This document shows, piece after piece, positions 48,413 through 56,718 of a stretch of DNA of 64,000 nt (its first letter is position 1; each line of letters opens with the position of its first letter). The notes beneath the pieces were generated by a model. The model worked only from the letters and a program-made list of their open reading frames with translations. It ran no database searches and was not told the origin of the DNA. The position numbers were made by a program, and so were the translations under genes. Source of the DNA: Oscillospiraceae bacterium (GTDB lineage: Bacteria; Bacillota; Clostridia; Oscillospirales; Oscillospiraceae); the NCBI GenBank assembly GCA_902761635.1, contig CACWLG010000006.1:35490-99489 (forward strand), in the 5' to 3' direction.

Positions 48413-50422
48413 ATGAATAATAAAGATTGGAAGATTCCCTTTACAAGGCCTGATGTACCCCAGGACCTTATAGAGGCTGGTTTTTCGCCGCTTTTATGCC
48501 AGGTTCTGGCACTTCGTGGGATCAAAAATACCCGCCAGGCGCAGGAACTGCTTTACGGCGGTGAGGAAACGCTCCATGATCCCCTTCTCATTCTGGGCAT
48601 GGACAGGGCGCGGGAGCGTGTACTGCAGGCAATTGAACGTCAGGAAAACGTTGCGGTCTATGGTGACTATGATGTGGACGGGATCACCTCCACCTGCATG
48701 CTGACCGATTGGCTGCGCAGCAAGGGTCTCACCTGTTATTACTATATCCCCGATCGAAACGAGGAGGGCTACGGTCTCAACTGCGGTGCTCTTGACGCGC
48801 TCAAAAGCCGTGGGGTAAGCCTTATAATCACGGTCGATTGCGGCATCACTGCCGTTGAGGAGGCTGCCTATGCCCGGCAGATCGGCGTGGATATGGTTAT
48901 CACCGATCACCATGAATGCAGGCCGGATGCCCTGCCGGATTCGGCGGCCCTCATTGACTGCAAGCGTGAGGGAGATACCTATCCAAACAAAAACCTTGCC
49001 GGTGTCGGCATGGCGCTCAAGCTGATCTGCGCCTGTGAGGGAGAGAGCGAGCATGTGCTGAGCCGTTATGCGGATCTTGTCGCTATCGGGACGGTGGCGG
49101 ATGTGATGCCTCTGACGGATGAGAACCGCTACCTTGTACGTCTGGGCCTCGAACAGATCGCCCGGCATCCAAGGCCCGGCATCGCTGCCATGCTGCGGGA
49201 GTCCTCCATGGACCCGGCGCATCTTAACGCCTCCTCCATCGGATTCAGCCTCGCTCCGCGCCTCAATGCCGCCGGTCGTCTCGGCAGGGCGTCCATAGCG
49301 GCAAAGCTCCTCCTGACCCGGGATGAGGACAGTGCCGCCTCTCTGGCACGGGAGCTCTGTGAGCTCAACCGGAAACGTCAGAGCATTGAGAATGAGATTT
49401 GGAAAGAAGCCAATGCCCAGCTTGCGGAACAGCCGCCGGACGGTCCGATCGTTCTTGCCAGTGAGAGCTGGCACCAGGGAGTGATCGGGATCGCTGCCTC
49501 GCGTCTTGCCGAACAGTATTCCCTGCCCGCAATCATCGTCTGTCTCAACGGCGATGTGGGAAAAGGCTCCTGCCGCAGCTATGGCGGCTTTAATCTGTTT
49601 GAGGCGCTCTCGGCCTGCTCTGATCAGCTCATTGGCTTCGGCGGCCATGCCCTTGCGGCAGGACTGAATGTGCGGCGGGACAAGCTGGACGACTTTCGCA
49701 ATGCGCTCAGAGATTACTATTATAAAAATAAACCGGAGCCGAAGCCTGAGGTACAGTGTGACCTGCTGATCACGGACCCGGCGCTTCTGTCCTTGGATAA
49801 TGTGAAGTCCCTCGACCTTTTGGAGCCTTACGGAAACGCCAACCCCAAGCCCGTCATGTGTGTCAGCGGGGTACGGCTTGAATCGATCAGTGAGGTCGGC
49901 GGCGGAAAACATACGCGTTTTCGCATTCGTCTCGGCAGAGCGCATTTTGAGTGTATCTTTTTTTCCCACAATGCCGCCTCTACCGGCGTACATGAGGGAG
50001 AACTGATTGATATGGCCTTTTCACCCCAAATCAACGAATACCGCGGCAACGTCACCGTGCAGCTTGTGACCTCCGCATTGCGTCCGCATGATCCCGGCGC
50101 ACTGTGTGAGAATATTCTCTGCGGGGAATCCGGAACCTGTTGGGCTGCAGCTCCCTACTGCCCGGAGCGCGCCGACTTCGTGCGCATCTGGCGCAGCATG
50201 GGCCCGAGCTTCACAGTCGGCAGCGACACGCACGCGGTCGTCTCTCAGTGCCCCGCCGACATGGAGCCTGAAAAATTCTGTCTCTGCCTGATGGTGCTGC
50301 GGGAGGTCGGACTTCTGTCAGGCGCGGACAGCGGGGTTTTCAGTGCGCGACAGGCAAAAATATCCGGGAAGGCAGATCTTGAAGCAACGCAGCTCATCCG
50401 CAGTCTGCGCAGTTTTCTGTAA
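48413..50422 (+). CDS. recJ: Single-stranded-DNA 5'-3' exonuclease RecJ
   Basis: This protein has 669 aa from ATG 48413; a GTG two codons earlier is possible, and the SD is weak. The DHH-family nuclease has the metal motifs VYGDYDVDGITSTCML, IITVDCGI and MVITDHHECRPDALP, then the DHHA1 motif IGFGGHALAAGLN, an OB fold and a C-terminal extension of about 100 residues. RecJ degrades single-stranded DNA in repair. It is the first gene of a recJ-rel-dtd-MBL run; the apt gene that lies between recJ and rel in Bacillus is absent. Confidence 0.94.
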   Translation: MNNKDWKIPFTRPDVPQDLIEAGFSPLLCQVLALRGIKNTRQAQELLYGGEETLHDPLLILGMDRARERVLQAIERQENVAVYGDYDVDGITSTCMLTDWLRSKGLTCYYYIPDRNEEGYGLNCGALDALKSRGVSLIITVDCGITAVEEAAYARQIGVDMVITDHHECRPDALPDSAALIDCKREGDTYPNKNLAGVGMALKLICACEGESEHVLSRYADLVAIGTVADVMPLTDENRYLVRLGLEQIARHPRPGIAAMLRESSMDPAHLNASSIGFSLAPRLNAAGRLGRASIAAKLLLTRDEDSAASLARELCELNRKRQSIENEIWKEANAQLAEQPPDGPIVLASESWHQGVIGIAASRLAEQYSLPAIIVCLNGDVGKGSCRSYGGFNLFEALSACSDQLIGFGGHALAAGLNVRRDKLDDFRNALRDYYYKNKPEPKPEVQCDLLITDPALLSLDNVKSLDLLEPYGNANPKPVMCVSGVRLESISEVGGGKHTRFRIRLGRAHFECIFFSHNAASTGVHEGELIDMAFSPQINEYRGNVTVQLVTSALRPHDPGALCENILCGESGTCWAAAPYCPERADFVRIWRSMGPSFTVGSDTHAVVSQCPADMEPEKFCLCLMVLREVGLLSGADSGVFSARQAKISGKADLEATQLIRSLRSFL

Positions 50423-50436
50423 AATGGGGGAAGAGA

Positions 50437-52677
50437 ATGGATACGCAGGAACGAAATAATATGGTACTTGATCCTGACGTAATGTTCGAGGACCTGGTCA
50501 GGAAAATCAAGGAAAACGCGCCGAATATGGATCTCAGCCGTATTCGCGCCGCCTATGATATGGCGCGCACAGCCCATTCCGGGCAGAAGCGCCGGGACGG
50601 CTCACCCTATGTAACGCACTGCATCGCCGCCGCTGACATCAGCGTGGATATCGGCCTGGATGAAGATTCCATCATCGCTGCACTGCTGCATGACGTGATT
50701 GAGGATACCTCTCTTACCCACGAGGATATAGCGCGGCAGTTCGGCAATGCGGTTGCCGATATCGTGGAGGGCGTCACCAAGCTCACGCGCGTACAGTACA
50801 CCAGCAAGGAAGATGAGCAGGCCGAGAACCTGCGAAAAATGCTGCTGGCCATGGCAAAGGATATCCGTGTCATCCTGATCAAAATTGCCGATCGTCTCCA
50901 CAACATGCGCACCATGGCCTATCAGACCCCCGCGAAGCAGAAAAGCAAATCCCTGGAGACGATGGAGATCTATGCTCCCATTGCGCACCGTCTCGGTATG
51001 CAGCGGGCCAAGTGGGAGCTGGAGGACCTGTCGCTGCAGTATCTGGACCCCGAGGGCTATAAGGAGATCACCGACAACCTGAATCGCCGCATGCCGGAAT
51101 TGGAGCGCTTCATGGACAGCATGAAGGATAAAATCCAGACGCGTCTGGCGGCAGAGGGGGTACAGTGCACCATTTACTGCCGCATCAAGCACGTCTATTC
51201 CATCTATCGCAAGATGTATGCGCAGAAGCTGGACATCAACGGCATCTTTGATCTTTGCGCTTTTCGCGTGATTGTCGATTCCATCCCCGACTGTTACAAC
51301 GTCCTGGGCATCATTCATGATATGTTCAAGCCGGTGCCCGGCCGTTTCAAGGATTACATCTCTACCCCGAAGCCCAACATGTACCAAAGCGTACACACCA
51401 CTGTCATCGGTTCTGAGGGCATTCCCTTTGAAGTGCAGATCCGTACCTGGGAAATGCACTACACTGCCGAGTACGGCGTTGCGGCTCACTGGAAATACAA
51501 AATGGGCTCGAGCGCCAACACGGTGCTGCGCGAGGGGGACGAAAACACCTTCGCCTGGATCAGACGTCTGCTGGAGAGCCAGCAGGAGTCGGATGCCTCT
51601 GATTTCTTCTACAATATGAAGGTGGACATGTTCGCCGACGAGGTGTTTGTCTTCTCACCAAAGGGCGACGTTATCAACCTTCCGGCGGGTGCCACTCCCA
51701 TCGACTTTGCCTACAATATTCACTCCGACATCGGCAACCACATGGTGGGTGCCAAGGTGAACGGACGCATTGTCACCTATGACTATGTGCTGCAAAACGG
51801 TGACATTGTGGAGATCCGCACCTCCAAAAGTGCCCCCGGCCCCAGCCGCGACTGGCTGAACACCGCCAAGAGCAACTCCGCCCGCACCAAGATCAAGCAG
51901 TGGTTCAAGAAGGAACGGCGAGAGGAAAACATCATCCGCGGCCGCGCCATGCTGGAGGACGAGCTCAAGCACAACGGTCTTACCCTTGACGATGTGACCG
52001 ACGAGGCTATCTGCGCTCCGATCCTCAAGCGCTTTTCCTTCACCTGCATGGACGACATGTATGCCGCCGTTGGTTATGGCGGCCTCACCGCCACACGTGC
52101 GGCAAACCGTCTGCGCGATGAGATGAGAAACCAGGAGCCGAAGCGAAAGACTGTCCTCGACAAGGTTTCCGAGGCGGCTGAGCGGCGCGAGACCCATGCC
52201 CCCAAAAAGGAAGGCAAGGCGGTCCATGGGATTCTGGTAGAAGGCCTTTCCAACTGCCTTGTTAAATTCTCCCGCTGCTGCACCCCTGTGCCCGGCGACG
52301 ATATCATGGGCTTTATCACCCGCGGCCAGGGCGTCTCTATTCATCGGCGGGACTGCACCAATTGCCAGCAGCTTCTCAGTCAGCCGGAGAATGCAGGCCG
52401 TTGGGTGCAGGTTTCCTGGGCCGGCAAAATTTCTGAGAGTTATCTGACTACAATTATGATCTCTGCCAAGGACCGCAATGGCATGGTCATGGATGTGGCC
52501 ACAGTGCTCAATTCCGTCAATGCCAAGGTCCACTCACTCAACGCCCGCACCACCGGGCTCAACTTCGGCGTAGTCACTGTCACGCTGGAAGTCAAGGACG
52601 CCGCAGAGCTTAAATATATCATCAGCCGCCTGACCTCTGTCCCAGGCGTTATCAATATCACCAGAAACGGTATGTGA
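50437..52677 (+). CDS. rel: Bifunctional (p)ppGpp synthetase/hydrolase
   Basis: This 746-aa protein starts at ATG 50437 behind GGGGGAAGAG. The HD hydrolase domain is intact (YVTHCIAAADI, LLHDVIEDTSLTHEDI, IKIADRLHNMRTM). The synthetase domain has RIKHVYSIYRKM, FRVIVDSIPDCYNVLG and YQSVHTTVIG. TGS (VFVFSPKGDVINLPAGATPI), a zinc-finger-like middle part (RCCTPVPGDDIMGFITRGQG) and an ACT domain follow. Both activities look functional, so it is the long Rel enzyme that senses amino acid starvation on the ribosome. Confidence 0.96.
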   Translation: MDTQERNNMVLDPDVMFEDLVRKIKENAPNMDLSRIRAAYDMARTAHSGQKRRDGSPYVTHCIAAADISVDIGLDEDSIIAALLHDVIEDTSLTHEDIARQFGNAVADIVEGVTKLTRVQYTSKEDEQAENLRKMLLAMAKDIRVILIKIADRLHNMRTMAYQTPAKQKSKSLETMEIYAPIAHRLGMQRAKWELEDLSLQYLDPEGYKEITDNLNRRMPELERFMDSMKDKIQTRLAAEGVQCTIYCRIKHVYSIYRKMYAQKLDINGIFDLCAFRVIVDSIPDCYNVLGIIHDMFKPVPGRFKDYISTPKPNMYQSVHTTVIGSEGIPFEVQIRTWEMHYTAEYGVAAHWKYKMGSSANTVLREGDENTFAWIRRLLESQQESDASDFFYNMKVDMFADEVFVFSPKGDVINLPAGATPIDFAYNIHSDIGNHMVGAKVNGRIVTYDYVLQNGDIVEIRTSKSAPGPSRDWLNTAKSNSARTKIKQWFKKERREENIIRGRAMLEDELKHNGLTLDDVTDEAICAPILKRFSFTCMDDMYAAVGYGGLTATRAANRLRDEMRNQEPKRKTVLDKVSEAAERRETHAPKKEGKAVHGILVEGLSNCLVKFSRCCTPVPGDDIMGFITRGQGVSIHRRDCTNCQQLLSQPENAGRWVQVSWAGKISESYLTTIMISAKDRNGMVMDVATVLNSVNAKVHSLNARTTGLNFGVVTVTLEVKDAAELKYIISRLTSVPGVINITRNGM

Positions 52678-52688
52678 AAGGATCCGGT

Positions 52689-53132
52689 ATGAGAGCTGTT
52701 TTAACACGTGTGCGCTCCGCCTCGGTGGAGATCGAGGGAAAAACTGTCGGGCAGATCGGCACCGGCTTTCTCATTCTGCTGGGCGTGCACCAGGAGGACA
52801 CAGAAGCAGAGGCGCTCAAAATCGCAGATAAAATCTGCGGCCTTCGCATCTTTGAAGACGAAAACGGAAAGATGAATGTAAATCCCGCAGACGCCGGCGC
52901 AGAGCTTTTGATCATCAGCCAGTTTACCCTGTTTGCCGACTGCAAATCCCGCCGCCCGGGGTTTTCCAGAGCGGCACGGCCTGAGACCGCGATCCCCCTC
53001 TACGAGCGGGTGATCAGCGAATGCAGGGCCAGAGGCTTTCATGTAGAAACCGGCGTCTTTGCCGCAGACATGCAGGTTGCCTCCATCAACGATGGGCCCG
53101 TAACGATTCTTCTGGACACAAAGGAGCTTTAA
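52689..53132 (+). CDS. dtd: D-aminoacyl-tRNA deacylase
   Basis: This 147-aa protein starts at ATG 52689 behind AAAGGA, 11 bp after the rel stop. Signature motifs are MRAVLTRVRSASVEIEG, LLGVHQEDTEAEA, LLIISQFTLFADC and, in place of the usual NPGP loop, NDGPVTILLDT near the C-terminus. It frees tRNA charged with D-amino acids or glycine. The rel-dtd order is common in Firmicutes. Confidence 0.93.
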   Translation: MRAVLTRVRSASVEIEGKTVGQIGTGFLILLGVHQEDTEAEALKIADKICGLRIFEDENGKMNVNPADAGAELLIISQFTLFADCKSRRPGFSRAARPETAIPLYERVISECRARGFHVETGVFAADMQVASINDGPVTILLDTKEL

Positions 53133-53135
53133 GCC

Positions 53136-53747
53136 ATGCTGATCAAAACTATTCCCGTTGGGCAGCTTGAAACAAACTGCTACGTAGTCATCAACGAAGG
53201 CTCGCTTGAATGCGTCGTCATTGATCCGGGCGACGAATCGAATACGATTCTGGACTATATGGAGTCAAATCATCTCCGCTGCCGTGCCATCCTGCTGACC
53301 CACGGTCATTATGACCATGTAGGCGCCGTGGATACCATCGCCGAAGAGACCGGTGCCGCCGTGTATATGAACGAGCGGGACGATTATCGCCATGCTGTGG
53401 ACACCCATTTGCCCTATACGCTCAAGGAAAACGGGAAAAGCTATGACGATGGTGACATGATCGAGGCTGCAGGGCTGCGCTTTGACGTGATCGGTACGCC
53501 CGGCCACACCCCCGGCGGCGTGACCCTCCGCTGTGAGGACGCCCTTTTTACCGGGGATACCCTCTTTAAGGGAAGCTGCGGCAGAACCGATTTGCCCGGC
53601 GGCGATATGCAGCAGGAGCTGGCATCTCTGCGAAAAATCTGTGAGCTGCCGGGTGACTATGAGGTCTATCCCGGTCATATGGATCCCAGCACGCTCGAAC
53701 GCGAGCGCAGCTTCAATTACTATTGCCGTGCCGCGATGCGCAGCTGA
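53136..53747 (+). CDS. Metallo-beta-lactamase-fold hydrolase, GloB-like
   Basis: This 203-aa protein starts at ATG 53136, behind AAGGAG inside the end of dtd. The metal-binding motif LLTHGHYDHVGAVD, a later HTPGGV, LFTGDTLFKGSCGRTDLPG and VYPGHM are those of hydroxyacylglutathione-hydrolase-like enzymes (YcbL/GloB type II). The exact thioester or other substrate is not known. It is the fourth gene of the recJ operon. Confidence 0.9.
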   Translation: MLIKTIPVGQLETNCYVVINEGSLECVVIDPGDESNTILDYMESNHLRCRAILLTHGHYDHVGAVDTIAEETGAAVYMNERDDYRHAVDTHLPYTLKENGKSYDDGDMIEAAGLRFDVIGTPGHTPGGVTLRCEDALFTGDTLFKGSCGRTDLPGGDMQQELASLRKICELPGDYEVYPGHMDPSTLERERSFNYYCRAAMRS

Positions 53748-53788
53748 CTGACATACCAGGCCTTTCGTGTACAAAGGAGGAGAACAAG

Positions 53789-53968
53789 ATGTGTCTTTTC
53801 AAATGGCTCAAAAAGAATGCGTCCCGCGAAAAATCTGCCGCGCCCCTGGAGGAAACGGATAAGTCCGTGCCGGCAGACAAGTCGACGAAAATGTTCACTG
53901 AAATGCGCCACCAGGCAGGCACCGGTGATCCGAAGCTGAAAGGCAGGCACCACACCGGTTCTTTCTGA
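53789..53968 (+). CDS. Small basic protein of unknown function
   Basis: This 59-aa protein starts at ATG 53789, eight bases after AAGGAGG, a strong signal that it is translated. It opens with an amphipathic basic stretch (MCLFKWLKKNASREK) and continues as a charged, probably disordered chain ending in KLKGRHHTGSF. No motif is recognised. It lies 41 bp after the MBL gene, probably in the same transcript, and precedes the 12-bp hairpin at 54039. Confidence 0.6.
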   Translation: MCLFKWLKKNASREKSAAPLEETDKSVPADKSTKMFTEMRHQAGTGDPKLKGRHHTGSF

Positions 53969-54038
53969 TAATAACCTGTTACTCCAGCTGTACAGCCCTG
54001 TTGCATGGGGATAATGCATTGCCGGAGCAATCATTACA

Positions 54039-54066
54039 ACAGCGCCCCGCAGTTGCGGGGCGCTGT
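54039..54066. terminator. 12-bp GC-rich bidirectional hairpin
   Basis: ACAGCGCCCCGC, an AGTT loop and GCGGGGCGCTGT form a perfect 12-bp stem between the converging recJ operon and the TrpB2 unit. U-tracts are weak. Confidence 0.7.
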
Positions 54067-54085
54067 CTCACTGTGAGCGTGCGGT

Positions 54086-54274
54086 TTATTTCCCGTTGTG
54101 TACCTTTTGATCGTGATCCTTGATCGCTTTTTCCTTTGCATAGACTCCATTGAGATGGATGGTCTTGCCGCATTTCTCGCAGAAAAAGCTGCTGACATAT
54201 TTTGGACGCGCGACACCGCCGTTCACATCTTCAAGAAGGCTGTCGCTCAGTTTGTTTCTTTCCGTCATGTTCAC
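54086..54274 (-). CDS. Double-glycine mini-protein with C2H2-like zinc finger
   Basis: This 62-aa protein starts at the ATG at 54274 or 54268. Residues 1-20 form a leader of the double-glycine type (ERNKLSDSLLEDVNGG), the processing motif for peptidase-containing ABC exporters. The remainder reads FFCEKCGKTIHL, a linker, then DHDQKVH, a C-x2-C...H-x4-H arrangement like a classical zinc finger. It starts 16 bp after the TrpB2 stop, probably on the same mRNA, with a weak SD. Export and function are inferred only from the leader; no exporter is nearby. Confidence 0.65.
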   Translation of the reverse strand: MNMTERNKLSDSLLEDVNGGVARPKYVSSFFCEKCGKTIHLNGVYAKEKAIKDHDQKVHNGK

Positions 54275-54289
54275 TATTTTCCGATCGTT

Positions 54290-55666
54290 TTATCCCTCGA
54301 CCTTTGGCAGGCCGGCAAAACCGCGCTCCAGGTCTGCATCAGTGGGAATATAGTCGCTCATCTCACCGTCATTATACTTCTGATACGCCGTCAGGTCGAA
54401 ATAGCCGGTGCCGGTTAGGCCGAAGAGGATGTTCTTCTCCTCCCCTGTCTCTTTGCAGCGCATGGCCTCGTCGATAGCCGCTCTGATGGCGTGGCTGCTC
54501 TCCGGGGCGGGCAGGATGCCTTCCGACCGGGCGAACAGCTCCGCTGCCTCAAAGACCGAGGTCTGTTCCACCGCGCGAGCCTCCATGAGGCCGTCGTGAT
54601 AGAGCTGGCTGAGGATCGTGGACATGCCGTGGAAACGCAGGCCGCCCGCGTGGTTCGGTGAGGGAATAAAGCCGCTGCCCAGCGTATACATTTTGGCAAG
54701 CGGGCAAATCATGCCGGTGTCGCAGAAGTCATAAGCGAACCTGCCGCGCGTAAAGCTCGGGCAGGAAGCCGGCTCCACAGCGATAATGCGGTAGTCAGCC
54801 TCGCCCCGGAGCTTCTCGCCCATGAAGGGAGAAATCAAGCCGCCCAAATTGGAGCCGCCGCCGGCGCAGCCGATGATGATGTCAGGCTTGACGCCGATTT
54901 TGTCAAAGGCCGCTTTCGCCTCAAGGCCGATGATGCTCTGATGCAGCAGGACCTGGTTGAGAACACTCCCCAGTACGTAGCGGTAGCCCGGGGTTTGGGT
55001 GGCAACCTCTACCGCCTCGGAGATCGCGCAGCCGAGGGAACCGGTGGTTCCGGGATGCTCGGCAAGGATCTTTCTTCCTACCGCCGTCTCAGCAGAGGGG
55101 GACGGCGTCACGCTGGCGCCATAGGTGCGCATGACCTCCCGGCGGAAGGGCTTCTGCTCATAGCTTACCTTGACCATGAAGACCTTGCAGTCCAGGCCCA
55201 GGTAGGCACAGGCCATGGAAAGAGCCGTACCCCACTGTCCGGCTCCGGTCTCGGTGGTGACGCCCTTGAGCCCCTGCTGCTTGGCATAATAGGCCTGGGC
55301 AATGGCGGAGTTGAGCTTATGGCTGCCCGAGGTGTTATTGCCCTCAAATTTATAATAGATCTTCGCCGGCGTGTCCAGCACCTTCTCCAGGCAGTAGGCG
55401 CGCACCAGGGGCGATGGGCGGTACATTTTGTAAAAGTCCACGATATCCTGCGGGATGGGGAAATATGCGGTGTCGTTGTCCAGCTCCTGTCTGACCAGCT
55501 CCTCACAGAAGATGGGCGTGAGCTCCTCCGCCGTGAGGGGTTTTCCGGTGCCGGGATTGAGAAGCGGCGCCGGCTTCGTCTTCATATCGGCCCGAAGATT
55601 GTACCAGGCTTTCGGAATTTCGTTTTCATTCAGATAGGTTTTGTAGGGAATGTTGTTTTCGGACAT
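54290..55666 (-). CDS. TrpB2-type tryptophan synthase beta chain
   Basis: This 458-aa protein starts at the ATG at 55666 behind AAAAGGAGCG. The PLP-lysine is in NNTSGSHKLNSAIAQAYY, with TETGAGQWGTALSMA and the phosphate loop IIGCAGGGSNLGGLIS. The long N-terminal part is typical of the TrpB2 branch, which works without TrpA and may salvage indole with serine. A tRNA-Trp T-box precedes it, which supports a role in tryptophan supply. No other trp gene is near. Confidence 0.92.
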   Translation of the reverse strand: MSENNIPYKTYLNENEIPKAWYNLRADMKTKPAPLLNPGTGKPLTAEELTPIFCEELVRQELDNDTAYFPIPQDIVDFYKMYRPSPLVRAYCLEKVLDTPAKIYYKFEGNNTSGSHKLNSAIAQAYYAKQQGLKGVTTETGAGQWGTALSMACAYLGLDCKVFMVKVSYEQKPFRREVMRTYGASVTPSPSAETAVGRKILAEHPGTTGSLGCAISEAVEVATQTPGYRYVLGSVLNQVLLHQSIIGLEAKAAFDKIGVKPDIIIGCAGGGSNLGGLISPFMGEKLRGEADYRIIAVEPASCPSFTRGRFAYDFCDTGMICPLAKMYTLGSGFIPSPNHAGGLRFHGMSTILSQLYHDGLMEARAVEQTSVFEAAELFARSEGILPAPESSHAIRAAIDEAMRCKETGEEKNILFGLTGTGYFDLTAYQKYNDGEMSDYIPTDADLERGFAGLPKVEG

Positions 55667-55699
55667 GGGGATCGCTCCTTTTCGATAATGTCAGAGGCA

Positions 55700-55972
55700 A
55701 AACAAAAGCCCTTGCCTCTGCAAAATGCAGGGACAAGAGCAAAGCTCCTGCGGTACCACCCGGCTTGGCGCAGATGCGCCCTCTCTAACGTGCAGTCACA
55801 CGTCGGCCCTATGATAACGGATCGCCGGCTCCGTCGCCCATACTGAGGGGAAATCCCCCGTTCTGTTTGCCCTCACGGGTCCATTCATCCGCGCATTCCC
55901 TGCTGCCTCGCACCATACAGCAGCTCTCTGAAAAGGAACAGCCTGCGGATTACTCTTCCCGCTCCTTGGTTT
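55700..55972 (-). ncRNA. T-box riboswitch, tRNA-Trp specificity
   Basis: Read on the minus strand: stem I (ATCCGC near 55947 pairing with GCGGAT), the AG-rich bulges, the specifier loop GAATGGACC with the UGG codon at 55881-55883 (Trp), the antiterminator core GGGTGGTACCGC (55750-55761) and a terminator hairpin CTTGTCCCTGCA/GCAGAGGCAAG followed by TTTTGTTTT. Uncharged tRNA-Trp should stabilise the antiterminator and let TrpB2 be transcribed. Confidence 0.92.
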
Positions 55973-55980
55973 ATGGGTAT

Positions 55981-56009
55981 ATGGTAACACTAACGATTTA
56001 AAGTGTCAA
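55981..56009 (-). promoter_or_regulatory. Promoter of the T-box/TrpB2 unit
   Basis: On the minus strand, TTGACA (56004-56009), a 17-nt spacer and TACCAT (55981-55986), just upstream of the T-box leader. Confidence 0.65.
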
Positions 56010-56025
56010 GTGTTTTTTGCTTATA

Positions 56026-56667
56026 TTATCTTAAAGAATCCTTGGAAACCGGGAAGCTGAAGTAACTGTCGGGATACGGCTCATCCCGCAGGGTGAAGTG
56101 CCACCACTCGCACGCAATCGGTTCAAAGCCGCTGCGAATCATGGCGCTGCGCAGGAACATGCGATTATCATATTGCTCCTCGGTGATGCCGCGATAGTCT
56201 GGATGTGAGATTTTCCCGAAGAAATCAAAGGGACTGCCCATATCAAGCTCCTTGCCGGTGCTCATATCCAGCAGGGTCAGGTCCACCGTGCTGCCGCGGC
56301 TGTGGCTGGAGCGCCTGGCGATATAGCCCTCAGAAAAAAGTGCCTGCTTTTCTACCTCCGGATAAAAATAGGGCTTCATCCGCACATCGGTATCTTCGAT
56401 CCCCCAGAGGAGGAAGTGCTTGACCGCCGTATCAGGCCGGTAGGCGTCGTAAATTTTCAGACGGTAACCCTTGACGATCATCTCGTTGCTGACTGATTTC
56501 AGCGCTCTTGCGGCTTCCTTTGTCAGCAGGGCAATCGGCTGCTCATAACCGTCAATACGGTCCCCGATGAAATTATAGGTAGAATAATAGCGGATCTCCT
56601 GTACAATGTGCGGAACGTAATCCGCCAGCAGTACAAATCCGGAGGAATCCTGACTGTCCTTTTTCAT
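56026..56667 (-). CDS. D-Ala-D-Ala dipeptidase, VanX/DdpX-like
   Basis: This 213-aa zinc peptidase of the M15D family starts at the ATG at 56667 behind AAGGGGAG. Active-site features: YDAYRPDTAVKHFLLW, the zinc motif SSHSRGSTVDLTL (SxHxxGxxxD) and CEWWHFTL. There is no signal peptide, so it acts in the cytoplasm on free D-Ala-D-Ala or related dipeptides. No vanH, vanA or vanRS genes are adjacent, so this is more likely housekeeping recycling than glycopeptide resistance. Confidence 0.9.
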   Translation of the reverse strand: MKKDSQDSSGFVLLADYVPHIVQEIRYYSTYNFIGDRIDGYEQPIALLTKEAARALKSVSNEMIVKGYRLKIYDAYRPDTAVKHFLLWGIEDTDVRMKPYFYPEVEKQALFSEGYIARRSSHSRGSTVDLTLLDMSTGKELDMGSPFDFFGKISHPDYRGITEEQYDNRMFLRSAMIRSGFEPIACEWWHFTLRDEPYPDSYFSFPVSKDSLR

Positions 56668-56718
56668 TCGCGTATCTCCCCTTTTATGTTTGCGTCAAAG
56701 CTTTCTGCCAGCACCGCA

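Noticed and set aside
48494..49993. A 499-codon open frame on the minus strand
   Set aside because: It is antisense to recJ and lacks any motif.
56026..56667. VanX-like gene as part of a vancomycin resistance cluster
   Set aside because: No vanH, vanA-type ligase or vanRS genes lie nearby, and stand-alone D-Ala-D-Ala dipeptidases are common.
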